Below are positions 57,052 to 64,000 of a stretch of 64,000 nt of DNA, in pieces. The notes beneath the pieces are model-generated. The model was given only the letters and a program-made list of their open reading frames with translations. It searched no databases and was not told where the DNA came from. The first letter of the stretch is position 1. The number at the start of each line of letters is the position of its first letter. Source of the DNA: Novosphingobium sp. HII-3 (GTDB lineage Bacteria; Pseudomonadota; Alphaproteobacteria; Sphingomonadales; Sphingomonadaceae); contig NZ_PPSM01000047.1 of the NCBI RefSeq assembly GCF_002916655.1, positions 62,001 through 126,000 on the forward strand, in the 5' to 3' direction. Made by a program: the position numbers and the translations under genes.

Positions 57052-57756
57052 ATGGCCAAGGTCGAACCTATCGCACGTGGCGCGGGATCCGCCCGCCACG
57101 TCGCCATCATCATGGATGGCAACGGGCGCTGGGCGAAGAAGCGGCTGCTTCCGCGCGCCGTGGGGCACCAGCGCGGCGTGGAAGCCGTACGGCGCGTGGT
57201 ACGTGGTGCGCGCGAACTCGGCCTCGAGGCCCTGACGCTCTACGCCTTCTCCACGGAGAACTGGCGGCGGCCCGAGGACGAGATTTCCGATCTGATGGGC
57301 CTGATGAAGCGGTTCATCCTGTCCGACATCGACGAGTTTGCCGCTGCCGGCGTGCGTCTCAAGATCATTGGCGATTACAAGGCGTTTCAGCCGGACGTGG
57401 TCGAACTCGTCGAGGGCGCGATGGCGCGCACGGCTGGCAACAGCGGCACGACGCTGGCCGTCGCACTTAACTACGGGTCGCAGGACGAGATCGCCCGGGC
57501 GGCCACCAAGGCGGCGGCCAAGGGTGCAATCACCCCCGACACGATCGCCGCCGAACTCGACACCGCCGACCTTCCGCCGCTTGACCTGCTCATCCGAACG
57601 TCAGGTGAAGTGCGCTTGTCCAATTTCCTCCTGTGGCAGGCGGCCTATGCCGAAATGCTGTTCACGGATGTTCTCTGGCCGGATTTCACGGCCGACCACC
57701 TGCGTGAGGCTCTCGAGGCCTTCACCACTCGCGAGCGGCGCTATGGCGGGCGCTAA
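57052..57756 (+). CDS. uppS: Undecaprenyl diphosphate synthase
   Basis: A 234-residue cis-prenyltransferase that makes the carrier lipid of peptidoglycan. HVAIIMDGNGRWAKKRLLPR has the conserved Asp and the FPP site, AFSTENWRRP near residue 65 and LLIRTSGEVRLSNFLLWQ near 178 are the other motifs. The ATG at 57052 follows AAGGGAG. The end overlaps cdsA by 14 bases. Confidence 0.95.
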   Translation: MAKVEPIARGAGSARHVAIIMDGNGRWAKKRLLPRAVGHQRGVEAVRRVVRGARELGLEALTLYAFSTENWRRPEDEISDLMGLMKRFILSDIDEFAAAGVRLKIIGDYKAFQPDVVELVEGAMARTAGNSGTTLAVALNYGSQDEIARAATKAAAKGAITPDTIAAELDTADLPPLDLLIRTSGEVRLSNFLLWQAAYAEMLFTDVLWPDFTADHLREALEAFTTRERRYGGR

Positions 57757-58519
57757 GCGGCCAAAGCGCGGCTTGTCCGATCTCGGCGTTAGGACGGCGT
57801 CGGCGGTCGTCATGATCGTCGTCGCGGGGGCGGCGCTCTGGCTGGGCGGGGCGGTCTGGACGGCGTTCGTCTGCGCGATCTCGGTGGGGGTCCTGTGGGA
57901 ATGGGTGCAGCTTGCCCGCGCCGCCACGCCCGCTCCGGGCGCGCGAGCCGCGTGGAACTTCGCAGGTATGCTTTACGTCGGCGTCGGCGCGGCAATGCTT
58001 CTGTTCCTGCGCAACCCCGTCTTCACGTTGATGCCGGTCGTCACTCTCCTGCTGACAGTCATCGCCGTGGACGTTGGTGCGTACTTCGCCGGACGCACAT
58101 TCCGTGGTCCCAAGATCGCGCCTTCCATCAGCCCTTCCAAGACCTGGTCGGGGCTTATGGGCGGTGTGCTCGGCGCTACGCTGGTGCTCTTCGGGGCAGC
58201 GCGCCTCTGGCAGGGTGGCGCGATCTGGCTCCATGCTGAAGGCCCGACGGCCGACGTCCGCGCCTGCCTTGGAGCGCAGCCGTGCTGGTATCTCACGGCG
58301 GATGCCTTGTCCCTTTTTACCACCTGCCTGATGATGGGCGCGCTGGCAGCGGTCACGGCACAGGCCGGTGACTTCTTCGAAAGCTGGATGAAGCGCCGGG
58401 CAGGCGCGAAGGACTCCGGCGCTCTCATTCCAGGCCACGGCGGCTTTTTCGACCGGGTCGACGGCCTCCTAGCCGTCCTCTTCATGATCGGGCTGCTGAT
58501 CCTGTTCCAACCGCGATGA
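57743..58519 (+). CDS. cdsA: Phosphatidate cytidylyltransferase
   Basis: A 258-residue membrane enzyme making CDP-diacylglycerol. It has about seven helices and the full signature SWMKRRAGAKDSGALIPGHG followed by GFFDRVD near residue 215. The ATG at 57743 is inside the uppS end. It feeds pssA, some 6 kb upstream. The stop overlaps the dxr start in ATGA. Confidence 0.94.
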   Translation: MAGAKRPKRGLSDLGVRTASAVVMIVVAGAALWLGGAVWTAFVCAISVGVLWEWVQLARAATPAPGARAAWNFAGMLYVGVGAAMLLFLRNPVFTLMPVVTLLLTVIAVDVGAYFAGRTFRGPKIAPSISPSKTWSGLMGGVLGATLVLFGAARLWQGGAIWLHAEGPTADVRACLGAQPCWYLTADALSLFTTCLMMGALAAVTAQAGDFFESWMKRRAGAKDSGALIPGHGGFFDRVDGLLAVLFMIGLLILFQPR

Positions 58520-59676
58520 GGTCCATGCGTTCACTTACCGTCCTTGGTGCGACAGGCTCGATCGGCGCGTCCACGCTTGACCTGATCCGGCGCAACCGTG
58601 ACCAGTGGCGGGTGGTCGCGTTGACCGCCCACGCGAACGCCGGCGATCTGGCGAAGCTGGCGTTGGAGTTCGGAGCCGAACTGGCCGTCGTGGCGGACGA
58701 GGCGCATCTTCCCGCCCTTCGGGAGGCGCTGGCCGGATCGGGTGTCGAGGCGGCGGGCGGCCCTGCCGCGCTGGTGGAAGCGGCAGCGCGCGGTGCCGAG
58801 GTGACGGTGGCTGCGATCGTCGGCTGCGCCGGACTGGCGCCCACCATGGCCGCTATCGAGCAGGGCGGCGTGATCGCGCTAGCGAACAAGGAAGCGCTCG
58901 TTTCGGCGGGTGAGGTGATGATGGCGGCCGTTGCCCGCCACGGAGCCACGCTGCTGCCGGTGGATTCCGAGCACAACGCAATTTTCCAGTGCCTTGCGGG
59001 CAACCGCGCCGAGCATGTCCGCTGGATCACGCTGACAGCCAGCGGCGGACCGTTCCGCGACTGGAGCCTGGAGCGGCTTCAGGCCGCCACACCTGCCGAA
59101 GCGGTCCGCCACCCGAACTGGGACATGGGCGCGAAGATCAGCGTCGATTCGGCGACCATGTTCAACAAGGGGCTCGAACTGATCGAGGCCTACCATCTTT
59201 TCCCTGTCGGGCTGGACCGGCTGCGCATCATCGTACACCCGCAGTCGGTGGTGCATTCGATGGTCGAGTATCGCGACGGATCGACGCTGGCGCAGCTGGG
59301 GCCTTCCGACATGCGGGTGCCGATCGCGTCCGCGCTGGCCTGGCCCGAGCGCATGGACACGCCCTGCGCTCCGCTTGACCTTGCAGAGATCGGCGAATTG
59401 ACCTTTCGCAAGCCGGACGAAGCGCGCTTTCCGGCAACCCGTTTGGCGCGGGAGGCGGCGCAGGCGGGCGGAGGCATACCGGCGGTGCTGAACGCGGCCA
59501 ATGAGATTTCCGTTGCGGCCTTCCTTCATGGTCAGATTTCGTTCACGCGTATCGCCGCATACGTGGAAGACGTGCTAGGTTCGTACGCGCCACCGCCGCC
59601 TGCCTCGCTTTCGGATGTTCTGGAAGTCGACGGGGAGGCCCGGGCGAGGGCGCGTACGCTCGTGACCAGCACCTGA
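58516..59676 (+). CDS. dxr: 1-deoxy-D-xylulose 5-phosphate reductoisomerase
   Basis: A 386-residue enzyme of the MEP isoprenoid pathway. LTVLGATGSIGASTLDLI is the NADPH site, ALANKEALVSAG near residue 121 and DSEHNAIFQCL near 148 the metal and substrate site, and ISVDSATMFNKGLE near 213 the flexible loop. It supplies precursors for uppS. It overlaps cdsA. Confidence 0.95.
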   Translation: MRSMRSLTVLGATGSIGASTLDLIRRNRDQWRVVALTAHANAGDLAKLALEFGAELAVVADEAHLPALREALAGSGVEAAGGPAALVEAAARGAEVTVAAIVGCAGLAPTMAAIEQGGVIALANKEALVSAGEVMMAAVARHGATLLPVDSEHNAIFQCLAGNRAEHVRWITLTASGGPFRDWSLERLQAATPAEAVRHPNWDMGAKISVDSATMFNKGLELIEAYHLFPVGLDRLRIIVHPQSVVHSMVEYRDGSTLAQLGPSDMRVPIASALAWPERMDTPCAPLDLAEIGELTFRKPDEARFPATRLAREAAQAGGGIPAVLNAANEISVAAFLHGQISFTRIAAYVEDVLGSYAPPPPASLSDVLEVDGEARARARTLVTST

Positions 59677-59689
59677 AAAGAGGCCAAGC

Positions 59690-61069
59690 TTGACCGGTTC
59701 ACCAGGACTTTTGACGACGATCTTCGCCTTCCTCCTGGTGCTTGGGCCGCTGGTCCTCATCCATGAGCTCGGTCACTATCTGGTCGGACGTCTGTTCGGC
59801 GTGAAGGCAGACGCCTTTTCTATCGGCTTCGGCAAGGAACTTGCCGGCTGGACCGACCGGCGCGGAACGCGCTGGAAGCTCTCGGCCTTGCCGCTCGGTG
59901 GCTACGTGCAGTTCGCAGGTGACATGAACCCGGCGAGCGCGGCGGCCGCCGCCGACCCGCGTCTTACCCCCGCAGAAAGGGCGCAGACCTTCCACAGCAA
60001 ACCGCTGTGGCAACGTGCCTTGATCGTTCTAGCAGGGCCGATGACAAATCTGCTGCTTTGCGTGGCCATCTTCGCCGCTTTCTACGGTACGCAGGGCCGG
60101 CTCGTGGACGACGCCGAGATCAGCGGCTTCGAGGCAGGATCGGCCGCGCAGAAGGCGGGTATGCGCATCGGTGATCGGATTGTCGCGATCGACGGTGATG
60201 ACGTGGACGGTGCCTTCGACGTGGCAGGGCGCGCCGCATATTTTCCCGGAAAGACGCTTTTGGTGGCCGTCGAGCGCGAGGGGCGCACCGTGGTGGTGCC
60301 CGTCACGCTCGCCGAACGGGTGCTGACCGACCAGTTCGGCAACACGGCGCGGATAGGCGATCTGGGCGTCCGGATGATGCCGCCGGTCGTGGGCGGCTTC
60401 TACGGCGATTCGCCCGCGGAAGCCGCAGGGTTGAAGCTGGGTGATCGCATCGTGTCGGTGAACGGCGTCGCCGTCTCCGGATTCGAGGAGATCCCCGAGC
60501 TGATCCGCCCGAACGCCGGTCGCTCGGTCGACCTCACCGTGCGGCGGGACGGTGCCTTGCTGACGCTGCCCGTCAAGGTCGCGGAGGCTACCCTCACGGA
60601 CGCGACCGGGAAGCCCCGGAAGGTGGGGCAGATCGGCGTCCGCGCGGGTCGTCTGGAACAGGTGGGTCCCTTGCGCGCCGTCGGTCTCGGCTTCTCTCAG
60701 AGCTTTCGTGTGATGGGAGACATGGTGACCGGCATCATGCAGATATTCACCGGCGACCGATCAGTTCGCGAACTGGGCGGCCCAGTGAAGATCGCGCAGT
60801 ATTCGGGGCAGCAGTTCACGCTGGGATGGGAGGCGTTCGTATCCTTCGCCGCTCTCATCTCGATTAACTTGGCATTCATCAATCTCCTGCCAATTCCGGG
60901 CCTCGACGGCGGGCATTTGGCTTTCTACGCCGCTGAAATGGTTCGCCGCAGACCTCTTGGCGCGCGCAGTCAGGAATGGGCGATCCGGACGGGGGTGGCA
61001 TTGGTGCTGGCGCTGATGGTCTTCGTCACCGTGAATGATCTGGCTTCTCTCCCTATTTTCGGGGGATAG
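59690..61069 (+). CDS. rseP: RIP metalloprotease RseP
   Basis: A 459-residue site-2 protease of the inner membrane. HELGH at 25-29 is the zinc motif, two PDZ domains lie near residues 130-210 and 220-300, and NLLPIPGLDGGHL near 405 has the third zinc ligand. It uses a TTG start after AAGAGG. It cuts anti-sigma factors and signal peptide remnants. It is followed by bamA. Confidence 0.94.
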   Translation: MTGSPGLLTTIFAFLLVLGPLVLIHELGHYLVGRLFGVKADAFSIGFGKELAGWTDRRGTRWKLSALPLGGYVQFAGDMNPASAAAAADPRLTPAERAQTFHSKPLWQRALIVLAGPMTNLLLCVAIFAAFYGTQGRLVDDAEISGFEAGSAAQKAGMRIGDRIVAIDGDDVDGAFDVAGRAAYFPGKTLLVAVEREGRTVVVPVTLAERVLTDQFGNTARIGDLGVRMMPPVVGGFYGDSPAEAAGLKLGDRIVSVNGVAVSGFEEIPELIRPNAGRSVDLTVRRDGALLTLPVKVAEATLTDATGKPRKVGQIGVRAGRLEQVGPLRAVGLGFSQSFRVMGDMVTGIMQIFTGDRSVRELGGPVKIAQYSGQQFTLGWEAFVSFAALISINLAFINLLPIPGLDGGHLAFYAAEMVRRRPLGARSQEWAIRTGVALVLALMVFVTVNDLASLPIFGG

Positions 61070-61226
61070 CGGAGGGGAATCACTACCGATCACATGTTGC
61101 CGGGCTTTGTCTGCTTGATTGGACCGGCTCCATCGGGCAGATGGCTGCGGTTGCTTGCGGGGTCTGGTGCCTCCCTGTCGGTGGTCTGTTTTTCATCGCG
61201 AAAGCGAATACGGGATTTTTCGTAGA

Positions 61227-63881
61227 ATGATGGGACGGGAAATGGTTCGCAGCACTCGCCTGCGCCGGGCTTCGCAAGTCGCGGCGGTACTGCTCGCAAC
61301 CACTATCCTCGCGGGCGCTCCCGCAGAGGCGATGGCTCAGGCGGCGGCTCCGGCTGCCGCGGCACCGGCGGTTGCGCCGACTCCCGAAGGGGAACCGATC
61401 CAAACCATCGTGGTGAAGGGCGCAGAGCGTCTCGAGGCGCAGACCGTGCTTTCGTACATCAAGCTGCGCGTCGGACAGAACTACACGAAGACCGCAGCCG
61501 ACCAGGCTCTTAAGGACCTGTACTCGACCGAGTTGTTCAAGGATGCACAGGTCGCGTTCGATGCCGGTGTGGTGACTATCACGGTTCAGGAAAACCCGGT
61601 CGTCAACCGGATCATCCTCGAAGGCAATAAGCGGATCAAGGACGACAAGATCCTTCCGGAGATCAAGGTCGCACCGCGGCAGATCTTCACCCGCTCCAAG
61701 ATCCGTGCAGACGTTGCCCGCATCATCGAGCTGTACAAGCGCCAGGGCCGGTACGCCGCGACCGTCGAGCCCAAGATGGTGGCGCTCGACCAGAACCGCG
61801 TCGATATCGTGTTCGAGATCACCGAGGGCGACAAGTCCAAGGTTCGCCAGATCAACATCATCGGCAATGACCAGTTCTCGGATGGAGAACTGCGCGGCCA
61901 GATGGTGACGAAGCAGGCGCGATTCACCCGGCTGCTCAGCTCCGGCACGAGCTACGATCCGGATCGCATGGCGTTCGACCAGCAGAAGCTGCGACAGTTC
62001 TATCTGACGCAGGGCTATGCGGACTTCCGCGTGGTTTCGGCAGTGGCGGAACTGACGCCCGACAAGAAGGACTTCATCATCACTTACGTGGTGGAGGAAG
62101 GCCAGCGCTACAAGTTCGGTGACGTGAAGGTCGAAAGTCAGCTGCGCGACTTCGACGGTGAGAAGATGGCCGCCAACCTGCCCATGAAAGCGGGCGACTG
62201 GTACAACGCCAAGCTGGTCGAAGACACGATCGAAAGCCTGAACGAAACGGCCGGCGCGTTCGGCTATGCCTTCGCGGATGTCCGTCCGCAGTACGATCGC
62301 GACAAGGAGAACCTCACCATGGGGTTGACCTTCGTGATCCAGGAGGCCCCGCGCGTCTACGTCGAGCGGATCGAGATCAACGGCAACACGCTGACCCAGG
62401 ACAAGGTCATCCGCCGCGAGTTCCGCCTTGCTGAGGGTGACGCCTTCAACTCGCTGCAGGTGCGCCGTTCGACGAACCGCATCAAGTCGCTCGGCTACTT
62501 CCAGGAGAAATTCGAGGTCGAGCAGAAGCCCGGAAGCGCCGACGATCGCATCGTCCTCGAAGCGAACGTGGAGGAACGCCCGACCGGCGAACTCCAGCTT
62601 TCCGCCGGTTTTTCCAGCCTCGAAAGCTTCATTTTCCAGGCGTCCATCCGGCAGCGCAACTTCCGCGGCCGCGGGCAGACGGTCGGCCTGTCCGGCAGTA
62701 TTTCGCGCTATTCGAAAAGCGTTGAGGCCAGCTTCGTCGAGCCGTACCTGTTCGACAAGAACATTTCGCTTGGCGTGAACGTCTACCGCCGCGACTTCAA
62801 CAGCTTCCAGTACCTGAATTCCAACCGCAACACGACGTACGAGCAGTCCACCACCGGCTTCGCGGTGCGTGCGGGCGTACCGCTGACCGAGTACCTGACG
62901 GCGGTGGGCAGCTACACGCTGAACTACGACGACGTGAGCCTGGATAAGGACACGTATTACTCGTATCGTCAGAACCCGGACGTCTACCAGTGCGACCCGC
63001 TGTTTGCCGGGCGATACCTCTGCGACGCGATCGGCAAGCGCCTGAGCTCGATCCTGGGCATGTCGCTGATCTATGACACTCTCGATAACCGCGTGCGACC
63101 GACGCGGGGCCAGACGATGTCGGTCAACGTCGATTTCGCCGGTCTGGGCGGCGACGTGAAATATGCCCGCATCCGCGGCAACGCGTCAAAGTTCTTCAAC
63201 CTGGGCAAAGGCTTCATCTTCTCTCTTTCGGCTGAAGGTGGCGCCATCAAGGGGCTCTCGGGCCAGGATATTCGCCTGACGGACCGCTTCTACCTCGGTG
63301 AACCGCAGATCCGCGGCTTCGCCATTCGTGGCGTCGGTCCGCGCGTGTTGCGCAAGTTCCTCGTCGACACCGACGGCGACGGCGTGCGGGATTCGCCGTC
63401 GACCAAGCGCAGCGAATGGTCGGACGATGCTCTTGGCGGCCGGTACTACTACATGGGCCGTGCGGAGCTCGAGATCCCGCTGGGCTCCGGCGCTCGTGAA
63501 ATGGGCCTTCGCCCGTCGATCTTCGCCGACGTCGGCGCTGTGTGGAGCGTCAAGCGTCCTGAACTGACGCAGTGCGACCCCGGCTGTACGCCGACGTACT
63601 ACCCGAACAACGCCGACGGCACGCCGAACCAAAGCGGGACGCCGGTCACGACTCCGACCGACCCGACGACTAACGCCCCGCTGACGCCGACCGGTGGCTA
63701 CGCCTACCAGTTCGTCGAAGAGTTCGTGGGCGACACCGTCAAGCCGCGCGTGGCGGTGGGCATCGGTGTAAACTGGAACTCGCCGTTTGGTCCGTTCCGA
63801 ATCGACTTCTCGCGCGTCCTCCTCAAGCAGGAGGGCGACGATCCCAAGGCCTTCACATTCAACGTGGGAACCCAGTTCTGA
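61227..63881 (+). CDS. bamA: Outer membrane protein assembly factor BamA
   Basis: An 884-residue outer-membrane protein. Residues 1-37 are a signal peptide, five POTRA domains follow (near 50-440), and the 16-strand barrel closes with the C-terminal FTFNVGTQF. RGF near residue 695 (IRGFAIRG) is the conserved barrel loop motif. The barrel has a long extracellular insertion rich in Pro/Thr/Asn near residues 790-835. The start is the ATG at 61227 or 61242. It folds outer-membrane proteins; the skp gene overlaps its stop. Confidence 0.95.
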   Translation: MMGREMVRSTRLRRASQVAAVLLATTILAGAPAEAMAQAAAPAAAAPAVAPTPEGEPIQTIVVKGAERLEAQTVLSYIKLRVGQNYTKTAADQALKDLYSTELFKDAQVAFDAGVVTITVQENPVVNRIILEGNKRIKDDKILPEIKVAPRQIFTRSKIRADVARIIELYKRQGRYAATVEPKMVALDQNRVDIVFEITEGDKSKVRQINIIGNDQFSDGELRGQMVTKQARFTRLLSSGTSYDPDRMAFDQQKLRQFYLTQGYADFRVVSAVAELTPDKKDFIITYVVEEGQRYKFGDVKVESQLRDFDGEKMAANLPMKAGDWYNAKLVEDTIESLNETAGAFGYAFADVRPQYDRDKENLTMGLTFVIQEAPRVYVERIEINGNTLTQDKVIRREFRLAEGDAFNSLQVRRSTNRIKSLGYFQEKFEVEQKPGSADDRIVLEANVEERPTGELQLSAGFSSLESFIFQASIRQRNFRGRGQTVGLSGSISRYSKSVEASFVEPYLFDKNISLGVNVYRRDFNSFQYLNSNRNTTYEQSTTGFAVRAGVPLTEYLTAVGSYTLNYDDVSLDKDTYYSYRQNPDVYQCDPLFAGRYLCDAIGKRLSSILGMSLIYDTLDNRVRPTRGQTMSVNVDFAGLGGDVKYARIRGNASKFFNLGKGFIFSLSAEGGAIKGLSGQDIRLTDRFYLGEPQIRGFAIRGVGPRVLRKFLVDTDGDGVRDSPSTKRSEWSDDALGGRYYYMGRAELEIPLGSGAREMGLRPSIFADVGAVWSVKRPELTQCDPGCTPTYYPNNADGTPNQSGTPVTTPTDPTTNAPLTPTGGYAYQFVEEFVGDTVKPRVAVGIGVNWNSPFGPFRIDFSRVLLKQEGDDPKAFTFNVGTQF

Positions 63882-64000
63882 TGACTACCAAGACCAAGAT
63901 CGTCGCGTTGGCCGCCGGCCTCGCGCTTACCGCCGTCGCCGCTCAACCCGCGTTCGCGCAGAAGAAGGGCGCCACCGCTGCCACCGGCACGATCGTGCAG
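63881..64000 (+). CDS. skp: OmpH/Skp family periplasmic chaperone (partial)
   Basis: Only the first 40 residues are in the window. They are a Sec signal (MTTKTKIVALAAGLALTAVA, ending AFAQ) and the start of the mature part (KKGATAATGTIVQ). The ATG overlaps the bamA stop in TGATG. Position just after bamA is the usual place of Skp, which carries unfolded outer-membrane proteins to BamA. The frame runs off the window. Confidence 0.75.
   Translation, partial: MTTKTKIVALAAGLALTAVAAQPAFAQKKGATAATGTIVQ

Overview
The window is a continuous piece of a GC-rich alphaproteobacterial chromosome, most likely from the Sphingomonadales (Novosphingobium or a close relative). The reasons are gene content and order. 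It has a UPF0262 gene, a FYDLN_acid gene, DUF934 and DUF2849 genes inside a cysteine operon, a DUF3667 gene, a type-B PutA with a separate Lrp regulator, and the strings aroA-cmk-rpsA, ffh-rpsP-rimM-trmD-rplS and rpsB-tsf-pyrH-frr-uppS-cdsA-dxr-rseP-bamA-skp. I see no insertion sequence, prophage, integrase or CRISPR array.

Layout. 1-6.2 kb: proline catabolism (putR/putA), a DHFR-like protein and an MFS exporter. 6.3-10.3 kb: assimilatory sulfate reduction operon (cobA, DUF2849, cysI, DUF934, cysH), tightly overlapped. 10.4-16.1 kb: a PilZ-HTH fusion, a PAS protein with a degenerate GGDEF domain, rpoZ, a DUF3667 membrane protein and ftsH. 16.2-22.1 kb: ATP-dependent hydantoinase pair hyuA/hyuB, an aminotransferase and a GNAT protein. 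hyuB is frameshifted by an exact 13-bp tandem duplication. 22.1-29.2 kb: dnaB, UPF0262, a GH25-like protein, cdd, a frameshifted RBBP9-like gene, an M14 peptidase, two DUF4136 paralogues and a short L36 ribosomal protein gene missed by ORF-length filters. 29.3-34.1 kb: a HAD hydrolase and then the Anbu operon (circularly permuted ATP-grasp, alpha-E, transglutaminase-like, proteasome-like peptidase). 34.1-39.8 kb: a P450/amidohydrolase divergent pair, DUF2490, a secreted deoxyribosyltransferase-like protein, gloB and a VOC protein. 39.8-50.3 kb: aroA-cmk-rpsA, FYDLN protein, tRNA-Ala(GGC), ffh to rplS, HU, rlmB and tRNA-Tyr(GUA). 50.4-64 kb: phosphatidylethanolamine synthesis (psd, pssA), two small membrane proteins, and the rpsB-to-skp block for translation, UMP kinase, isoprenoid and phospholipid synthesis and outer-membrane assembly, truncated in skp by the window edge.

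The best candidate for an incompletely described system is the four-gene Anbu operon at 30.0-34.1 kb. The family association is known, but the substrate and the product made by the ATP-grasp/alpha-E pair are not established. Here it has an intact Thr/Asp/Lys triad, an intact Cys/His/Asp triad, a Gln-rich tail on the transglutaminase-like protein, and a perfect 9-bp inverted repeat just before the first start codon. Other points of note are two probable frameshift pseudogenes, a 51-bp-period tandem pair of terminators with compensating stem changes, and a two-hairpin rpsB-tsf spacer.
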